DNA of 64,000 bases, taken from NCBI GenBank assembly GCA_023101725.1, contig JALJCO010008708.1:124001-188000 (forward strand), in the 5' to 3' direction. This stretch comes from Atherinomorus stipes (taxonomy: Eukaryota; Chordata; Actinopteri; Atheriniformes; Atherinidae). The notes under the pieces were generated by a model, which did not search any database, was not told where the DNA came from, and was given only the letters and a program-made list of their open reading frames with translations. The number at the start of each line of letters is the position of its first letter. Positions within the stretch are counted from its first letter, which is position 1. Both the position numbers and the translations under genes were made by a program. Shown piece after piece: positions 56,649 through 64,000 of this stretch.

Positions 56649-57121
56649 TTAAAGGGACTAGAGGCAGGAACTGTGAAAGAATAAACAAGCATGTCCAGTT
56701 TTTAATACTAATGGATGATGAAGCGCTAAAAACCAAACCGAACGTTTCCACCACGTCTCTCTCCGTTGCCTTGAACAGGCTGTGTGCTGCATGATGCTGC
56801 GATTCGGTGGTGAATTTCCCGCACTGTCCCGCAGATGTGACGTCATTGACGCTGCATCCGCATCCCCGACAGTTCTGATACAGGAAGAAGACGTCACGGT
56901 AAATTCAGACACTGTAAGCGATAGTTATGGATTCTTCTGCCGTCAGCAAACGATCCAGATCAACTGAAAGACACTAAAAAGGGGAACTACGAAGAAAAAG
57001 CCCTTATGAGCGTAGTAAACAACGTTATAGCTTCAGTTTGTGCTCCCGTGGCGGCTTGGCTGAGTTACCTGCAGCTCCAGTCGCGAGTCTCATTTCTTAA
57101 TCTTGCCTCTAGTCCCTTTAA
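56649..57121. mobile_element. TTAA MITE AG
   Basis: TTAAAGGGACTAGAGGCAGG and (reverse) TTAAAGGGACTAGAGGCAAG form TIRs, with TTAA at 56649-56652 and 57118-57121. Interior includes GCAGATGTGACGTCATTGAC, a CRE-like TGACGTCA. No transposase. Confidence 0.9.
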
Positions 57122-57754
57122 GGCGAGGCGCTACAGGTAAAACCCCATTTTTTTCATCACCTGGTCAATTTTGAGATTTATGTTTTTTTCCTCCTTCAAC
57201 ATGTTTTCTCTCAGACGAGTGTAAAAAATGTAAAAATCAACATTTTAGGAGTTTATTTCCTGATTCTCTGATGAACCAAATCTCCTAAACTGCAGCTAAA
57301 GTTGGTGTTTTAAACGGAGCGCAGCACCGTGGTGCTCATCTGAACCCGTCATGTCTGGTATCCATGGAAACGTCTCTTTTTCCTGAACGATTTAATCTCA
57401 GCCAAACTTGATATTTCCAGCTCATGAATCTGATTGGATCTGATGTCTGTAAAAAGTGTTATAGAACAAAAATGTGGAGAATTTTACAATCCAAAACTTT
57501 AAAGGCTGTTTTCTCAAAATAAGTTTTTTCTCTTATTCCGGGTTAAAAATGTCCACTTCAGGAGCACTTACAGAAACCAAACTTTCACGTTTTGCTCCTG
57601 ACTGGATTCTTAAAGTTTCTACAGAAGGATTCTTTCATATCTCATTCACAGCCTGATTTATAGAACATTTCATCCCAAAAATATGCCAAAAAATTAGCTT
57701 TATCTGGTTGTTGATAGTATATTCTAAATCGTGAAATGATTTATAGATATATCC
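57122..57754. other. No recognised feature
   Basis: AT-rich unique sequence. Confidence 0.4.
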
Positions 57755-58171
57755 TAGGGCTGGGCGATATGGACCAAAAGTTATATCTCGATACATTTAG
57801 GCTGAATATATATCTCGATATTTTTATCGCAAAGTGAGAGCAAATATTTTGTTGCAGTCAGAGCCAAATATGACATTACAAGTAGTTTAATTTAAACAGA
57901 CCAGATTAAATAATGCTCAGCTGTTCAAAGAATGATAAAATGTAAACAGAAATACTGTAAAATACTGTATGTAATAATATTCGCACGTGCAAGTGTGGAA
58001 AATTACACAGAATTAAATGTAACAAACCCTAGTAAGGTTAGCATTTATATACAAAGACAAAACAAACACACATTGAACTCCATATCTCGATATGGGTGAT
58101 ATGGTCCAATTCCATATCTCATTTGAAAATATATCGATATATTTTTCATATCGATATATCGCCCAGCCCTA
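57755..58171. mobile_element. hAT-like MITE D5 (TAGGGCTGGGCGATATG)
   Basis: Ends TAGGGCTGGGCGATATGG and ATATATCGCCCAGCCCTA with a perfect 8-bp duplication ATATATCC at 57747-57754 and 58172-58179. Interior differs from the other D copies. Confidence 0.93.
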
Positions 58172-58441
58172 ATATATCCAAAATCCCCTCTGTAAAAACT
58201 TTTGGCTTTAATATGCGAACAAAATTCAAAAGAAACTTTGAACCTGGTTTAATCCTGTTTAGATTTTTTCCCTATAGAAATGTATGCAAATTAGCACATT
58301 TTTGGCTATGCAACTCCTAATTTTCATATTTAAACATTAAAATTTCAGAAAACTTGCAATACAAAAAATGATAGTCCTGATGTGAGGAATAAAGCAGGAA
58401 AGTTTCATGGTGATACCAGTTAAGTTTTTTACCGTATTTGC
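58172..58441. other. No recognised feature
   Basis: AT-rich unique DNA between two MITEs. Confidence 0.4.
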
Positions 58442-58823
58442 CTGCAGTGTCTCACCTTAAGGAGAAACATTTCAGTGAGATAAAAGAGCTTGTTTCAAGG
58501 CAATGCCTCTTATTTCAAGAAATCTTATCGAGAAAATGTTGTTTTCTGTTGTTGTTAGGCAGAATTTTTTGTTTATTACAATTGCAAAACAAAATTATTG
58601 TTTATCTTTACTTATTTTAAGAGTGGCCAAGATTTTTTTGCTTGTAATAAGCAAAATTTTCTTGACAAGATTTCTTGACATAAGATGCATTGCCTTAAAA
58701 CAAGTCCCTATATCCCACTGAAACGTTTCTCTTTGGGTAAGTTTGTCTCATTTTGAGTGTGATGAGATATTCGGACTAGAAATAAGAAAAATATACTTGG
58801 TAAGATCTGAGTTTTTGCAGTGC
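58442..58823. mobile_element. MITE A copy 3
   Basis: From CTGCAGTGTCTCACCTTAAG to GAGTTTTTGCAGTG. Matches 7660-7850 and 9550-9625 of copy 1 and shows what that copy looked like without its insertions. Confidence 0.85.
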
Positions 58824-59640
58824 AGGGAGAGCAGCAGCTCAGCCAGGATGGGGGGTTACACTCTGAATGCTAATGCGAAGCTGGAGAATGGGCAAACAGG
58901 CCCATTGAAATGCAGAGTTCACGTGTTTTCTTAGGGTAATATTCGGCCAATGTTGAAACAGCCCGCATTATTAGAGTGAAAGGTCAATTTGATGTTAGTC
59001 AGCAGGAGCGGGGAGAATAGCTGACGATGAGGAACTGTAGCATTCTCAGTCTGAGTGATTGACCACCTATGAATATGTATTTCAGCACTTATTTCATGGT
59101 CACACAAAGATATTCGGGTGGGGGTACCTTTGGGAGTTGGACGGCCCATCAAATGGCGCATAAAAATTAAAATAACCATGTAATTGTGGCGCATGAGTGT
59201 GTACGGGCTCCCCAGTCCAGTCCAATTTTTACCAAGCTGGATGTTGGAATTCCTCTCGCACGGGGGAAAAGCCTGAGACATGTCATGTCGTTCAGAGCTC
59301 ATTCATGTCTAATTACCATGGCACTAGACCATTTTCTCAGCCTTTGTTGGGCCTTTGAGAGGAGCGCCGGGCCCACGCTCTCCCAGGCGCGCAGCTCCAG
59401 CATCCTCCTCCTCAGCAACCCCTGGCTTCCACCGCATCAGCCAGCAGTCACAGCCAATGAATGGAGCCGCCTCAGGAATGCCCACACAAAAGGAGGAATG
59501 TCATTTCACCGAGGGCCGCTACCCCCCAGACCAACGGACACACACCGCACACACACCCAAGCACCCCCACAAGTACAGGCATGTTTAAACGCGGGGGGTG
59601 AAAAGTCTGATTACAGGTCTTTTTCTATCATATTACATCT
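58824..59640. other. Candidate conserved noncoding element
   Basis: About 500 bases (58850-59345) of complex, repeat-free, AT-balanced sequence dense in homeodomain-like and related words: CATAAAAATTAAAATAACCA, CATGTAATTGTGG, CTATGAATATGTATTTCAGC, GGTCAATTTGATG. Such texture is typical of vertebrate developmental enhancers. The frames over it have no splice borders. 59345-59600 is GC-richer. Function is inference. Confidence 0.4.
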
Positions 59641-59976
59641 ACGGAAGAGGATTAGGACCACTGACGAAAAAGACAAAAAAATCTGAGACAAAAGTCAGAA
59701 TTCAGACTTTTTTCCAGAACATTAAAAAAAAAAGAATATACACACTCCCCACAAAAAGCTCGGGATATTTGGGGGTTTTGTATGATAGAATGAACCTAAA
59801 ATCCACGACAATCTTTCCAGGTGAACTGAATTAAACTTTCTCTGAACTTTTAAATGCACATGTACATCGTTTAATGGTTAAATATTTATTCTGCATCATT
59901 CTGTTCTCCAAAGACCAAAAGTTGAATACCCATAACTTTTTGTGAGTAGTGTATGTATATATATCATCATCATCAT

Positions 59977-60090
59977 CAGTCAGTCATTTTCTGTACCGCT
60001 TATCCACTTCAGGGTTGCTGGAGCCAATCCCAGCTATTATCCGGCGAGAGGCAGGTACACCCCGACAGGTCGCCAGTCTGTCGCAGGGCC
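59977..60090 (-). mobile_element. SINE 3' fragment, minus strand
   Basis: Reverse complement of the 3' part of the SINE at 51398 (CGACAGGTCGCCAGTCTGTC.., CAGTCATTTTCTGTACCGCT). It has a CAT microsatellite at its 3' end and is cut by the TA repeat on its 5' side. Confidence 0.85.
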
Positions 60091-60097
60091 GGCACAG

Positions 60098-60105
60098 ATA
60101 TATGT

Positions 60106-60195
<90 letters not shown>

Positions 60196-60196
60196 G

Positions 60197-60252
<56 letters not shown>

Positions 60253-60256
60253 CATA
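60098..60256. repeat. TA microsatellite, about 160 bp
   Basis: Almost uninterrupted (TA)n with GTATG islands; produces Tyr-Ile repeats in every frame, which are not genes. Confidence 0.97.
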
Positions 60257-60678
60257 CATTTTCCCACGGGAATTTCTTTTGTTTCAATTTCTGAAAAAGT
60301 CAGAATTCTGACTTTTTCAGAAATTAAAAGAAAAAAATCCTGAAAAAAAATTTATATTCTGGGAAAAAAAAATCAGAATTTGGACTTTTTTCCAGAACAT
60401 TAAAAAAAAAAAATCTGGATTTTTTTTTTTTAATTTCTGAAAATTGTCCAAATTCTGACTTTTTCAGAAATTGGGGAAAAAAATTGCTGAAAAAAAATTA
60501 TGTTCTGGAAAAAAGTCTGAATCCTGACTGTTTTTCCAGAACATTTATAATAAAGATTTTTTTTTTTTTTTCAGGAATTTTTTTTTTTTTTTTTAAATTT
60601 CCAAAAAAGTCCGAATTCTGACTTTTTTCTAAGAATTTTATTTTATGTTTTTCTTCAGTGGTCCTAATCCTCATCCAT

Positions 60679-60865
60679 GCACATCGAACCATTTCATAAA
60701 CAAATGAAATTTCCCACATTGAGACTCTCCAGTGAACACATCCAAGTATCTGCAATATGAATTATGATTAAAGCTGAAGGAGTCGCCCGGAGGTGAGAGG
60801 TTATGTTAACGTAATAGTCTGGCAGTTTGACTCTTACACAGTTAATTTCTCCAGAAAAATGAACG

Positions 60866-60870
<5 letters not shown>
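60679..60870. other. No recognised feature
   Basis: Unique DNA between MITE P and the TG repeat. Confidence 0.4.

Positions 60871-60915
<45 letters not shown>
60871..60915. repeat. TG microsatellite
   Basis: (TG)n, about 21 units. Confidence 0.95.
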
Positions 60916-60916
<1 letters not shown>

Positions 60917-62235
60917 AAAGTAGGGCAAAGGTCACAGTCAGTGAGCAGTGGATACAACATGACATTTAGCAGAAGCTGGGATTTGCATTGACCTAATAAA
61001 GGTTTAACCTTTAATAAACACGATCAATCTGTTTTGCATGACTTGAAATTCATGATCAAACATGCAACATGTGAATGGAGTCGGTGACTGTGCACCTGCA
61101 CGTCTCCCAGCAGGCTGTTTACAGTAGTTTACAAGCGTGGACGGGCTCCGTGACAGGCAGCTGCAGATTAGAAACACATCTGCAGCGTTGCTAACAGGAC
61201 ACAGGCTGGCCTGTATTTGTGGAAGGAACAGGCCTGTAAATTTTTTACTCCGTGGTTACTAAACCACTTGTCAGGTTTCCATCTGTGTGGTTTAAACAAA
61301 CCAAATATACGGGATTATACAAGCCTGGTTTGTGGCAGATTGGTGAATCTCTGCTCATCTTTACATCGGAGAGACTCTGCCTCTCTGTGATGCTCCGTTT
61401 ATCCAGATGTGCTCCTCCCATTAAAGAAAAGGCTAAATTAATAATATTAATTAAAAAAACAAGAAACTAAAAAAGTAATAATAAATAATAATTTACTAAA
61501 TTATAATTCAGTGAAATAAATTATTGATTTTGAATTTTTGTTTAAATAATAATCTGAAGAAAAAAAAAAACTGTCCCAAATTAAAGCACCTTGCTAATGA
61601 ACAGTGGACCACGATACCTGTCAACAGGTTCAGCAGTCTTATTTTTGGTTTGTTTGTTTTTCATATTTCTGTTGAACCACAATTTAAAATCAATGTCATG
61701 ATTTTCATAAAATTTTTCTTTATTAATACTTTCGCAAATTTAAACTTATTTCACTGGCAGCTGATTTTTTTTTTTGGAGGGTATGAATAATTTTGAGGAC
61801 TGCAGCCTCTATAAAACACGTTTAATGTTCCTATTTAATATTGTTACAAGAGCACTTTTTCTTTTTTATGTATTTATTTGAAGTGCTTTGTTTCTTTCTT
61901 TTTTTTAATCATTAAAGAGTTTTCAAAATTAGTTTTCATTATATTCATTTTGGGGTCAAAAAGGCAGTATTGACCCCAGATTTGATCAGGTTGCATCAGA
62001 CATCAGCTGAGGCTGATGAAAAAATATTGGTATGGGTATCGACCGTAAAAAATCTGTATCAGTCAGATTCTGGAACAGAAAAAACCTGCACAAACCTGGT
62101 TCAGTTCAAAGTAATGTTTAAAAATGAGTCATGAGAAAATATCTGGCGGAGAGGAACTGATTATCCATATAATTCACAAATGTACCATGTATTACTACTG
62201 TGATATCTAGTAGTAGTAGAATGTATAGTTTTAAA
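60916..62235. other. AT-rich sequence, no gene recognised
   Basis: Short frames with poly-A and poly-T runs. Nothing supported. Confidence 0.4.
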
Positions 62236-62436
62236 CAGGGGGTGCTCAACTCCGGTCTTAGAGAGCTACTACACCTCCCCAACACACCTGAATCAAACGG
62301 CTGATTCCCTCATGCACGTCATCCAGCTCTGCAGAGGCTGCTAACCAGCCTTCGTTTGATTCAGGTGTGTTGGAGAAGAGACGCAACCCAAACGTGGAGG
62401 ATGGTAGCTCTCCAGGACTGGACTCTGGCCCCCCTG
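62236..62436. mobile_element. hAT-like MITE (CAGGGGGTGCTCAACTCC)
   Basis: CAGGGGGTGCTCAACTCC to GGCCCCCCTG, with internal inverted ACACACCTGAATCAAACG / GTTTGATTCAGGTGTGTT. A very common fish MITE design. The 8-bp flanks GTTTTAAA and CTTTCCAT have decayed. Confidence 0.88.
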
Positions 62437-62659
62437 CTTTCCATGAACGAATAATATAGTCTTCTAAATATAGTAATAGACAATGTACAGTCATGAAAAA
62501 AATGTTGCTTTCTCATTTTATTTGGTCATTTTAATGCCTGGTGATGCCAAAAATACATTTCTCTGGACAAATATAACAACAAAAACAGCTGATAAGAGTT
62601 TAATCTAAGAACTGATATCTAGCTGTTTTCATGCTTTTCTTTATAAGTGATTTTAGCTA
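62437..62659. other. No recognised feature
   Basis: AT-rich unique sequence. Confidence 0.4.
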
Positions 62660-63004
62660 TTAAAGGTACAGCATGTAAAAAATCAAAAGTCAATGGCAGA
62701 AAAATGTGATATATAATCCAAAACTGTGTTTCTATTGATGTGTAATCGCTGCACTAGAACAGCTGTTATATGTTTATTTTCTCAGAATGAGTCATTTATA
62801 TTGACTTGCTGGGCGGTGCACATATGGAGGCTGCCATATTTGTTCCACTAATTTTTACTACAGTGTCCCTGAATGGACAAAACAATGTGGGTAAAGTGAG
62901 AACTCTGAACTTTAATATGAAGTCATTTGAAAGAAAACATCTTTTCTTTTAAATACCCATCTTTACCACTAGATGTCAGTAATTCTCACATACTGTACCT
63001 TTAA
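62660..63004 (-). mobile_element. TTAA MITE N, copy 2, internally deleted
   Basis: Inverted relative to 11088-11600. TTAA at 62660-62663 and 63001-63004. About 165 bases are missing between CTTCATATT and AAAGTTCAGAG relative to copy 1; the rest is highly similar. Confidence 0.93.
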
Positions 63005-63509
63005 GTTCTTACATCAGTATCTGGATAAGCAGTACGTTTTCCATCTCGTTTTCAGCTTGCATCGAGGTATAAGGACTGAAATTCATTGTAGGGGTCTTTA
63101 ATATTTATTTATTCATTTGTTATGAATGTGAACTTTGGTACCATCCTTTTTAATTTTTTTTATGCAAGTCTGAAATAAATAAGTAAAGAAGAAGAAAGAA
63201 GGGCCCAGGTGAGATTAGCCCAGACTCCCAGGTGGGAATCACGTGCACATGCAGGACCCCCCCACACCATCACATCTATAATTCAAGAAAGATATTGAAC
63301 CGCTATCACTGCGTTTACAGTTTTCAACAACATAAAAGTGATATTTGCAGATCAAATTATTTTTAAAGTTTTTCCATTAAAGAGAATTTAGCTTTTTTTT
63401 TAAACCACGATGAAATCGCGCGATAATTTGCGTCAAAACATCGGTGGGGGCCGCGAGTTATCGCACAATTTCGGACTGAGATTTCCAGTCTAACTGGATT
63501 CAAAGTCGT
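63005..63509. other. No recognised gene
   Basis: 63040-63190 ends in a GAAATAAATAAGTAAAGAAG tail that could be a LINE 3' end, but this is weak. Confidence 0.35.
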
Positions 63510-64000
63510 ACTTCCTAGCGCGTGTTCATGCGAGTTCATGACACTACGGAAGCCGCGGCGTTCAGCGCCTACTCTGCTGATAATGCAAGCATAGAAGAAG
63601 AAATTAGCTGTTTACATTGTGCTAAGAGCGAACGAGCTGCAGACAAACACCAGAGGGGTTTGATATTGATTTTAAACAAAGAAAGAACACGCTCTTCTGC
63701 CGCGGCTTCTGTAGTGTTGTGAACGCGCATGTAGGAAGTACGATGTTCTACAGTTTAGGCTCTAAAAATCTACTAATCGAGTAAATTCTGGACGCTACCC
63801 ACTCAGGACATCTGGATTACATTGGACGAGCAGTATGGAGGAATATTGACAAGTTTTTGTGGACTTTTATGGTTTCAGGCATCAGTGAATCCCATTATAT
63901 GAAAAATCTCCGGCTGCATTTGAGATATTAAAAAAGTGCTCCAGAGTCTTGCTCAGCATGAGGATGAGGAGAAGATGAAGGACCATCATTCTGTGGGTGT
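63510..64000. mobile_element. Element R copy 7, runs off the window
   Basis: Core (CGCGGCGTTCAGCGCCTACT, GCTAAGAGCGAACGAGCTGC) then right arm (TACCCACTCAGGACATCTGG, CAGTATGGAGGAATATTGAC). The terminal CCTTTAA lies beyond 64000. Confidence 0.9.

Larger units (their letters stand above)
59641..60678. mobile_element. MITE P copy 2 with SINE fragment and TA repeat inside
   Basis: ACGGAAGAGGATTAGGACCA on the left and GTGGTCCTAATCCTCATCCA on the right are inverted. AGTCAGAATTC words survive at 59693 and 60298-60620 as a decayed version of the satellite in copy 1. Flanks TTACATCT and GCACATCG match at 5 of 8. Confidence 0.8.

Noticed and set aside
56820..56860. CRE-like TGACGTCA as a promoter element
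   Set aside because: It lies inside MITE AG with no transcript evidence; a single 8-mer is expected by chance.
59942..60343. Tyr-Ile repeat proteins in six frames
   Set aside because: Pure TA microsatellite.

Overview
This window looks like teleost fish nuclear DNA. It is AT-rich, intron-poor in signal, full of short DNA transposons of fish-type families (Tc1, hAT-like, TTAA-target and Harbinger-like MITEs), a tRNA-derived SINE, non-LTR retrotransposon 3' tails, and many minisatellites and microsatellites. There is no complete protein-coding gene, no rRNA or tRNA gene, no CRISPR array and no bacterial-style operon. The species cannot be named from the sequence.

Layout. 1-10.7 kb: a 34-bp minisatellite, a hAT-like element filled with 11-bp repeats (4.2-5.8 kb), and a nest of at least five elements inside one MITE (6.7-9.6 kb). 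11.0-14.9 kb: a reverse-strand Tc1 element whose broken transposase gene contains two minisatellites (30 bp and 39 bp units) grown from its own catalytic-domain codons, plus a TTAA MITE and a LINE tail. 16-23 kb: nested hAT-like elements and a palindromic EcoRI-site satellite. 24.6-36.0 kb: three copies of a second Tc1 subfamily, two with the same stop, frameshift and catalytic Asp to Asn change. 36.8-41.5 kb: TTAA MITEs and a 40-bp array. 42.15-43.05 kb: a likely terminal exon of a + strand gene ending in a GPI-signal-like tail. 43.6-46.2 kb: a hAT-like element and a 950-bp foldback element. 49.7-51.4 kb: a 25-bp minisatellite followed by a SINE. 52-64 kb: more MITE copies and a stretch at 58.8-59.6 kb that looks like a conserved noncoding element.

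The real genes appear only as fragments: the terminal exon at 42152 (+), a possible internal exon at 26259 (-) behind a very strong pyrimidine tract, and weaker microexon candidates. The rest is best read as intron or intergenic DNA built by repeated nested insertion. The clearest unusual theme is that several tandem arrays here lie inside DNA transposons, and that five TTAA-flanked MITE families with different interiors share the same terminal TTAAAGG.
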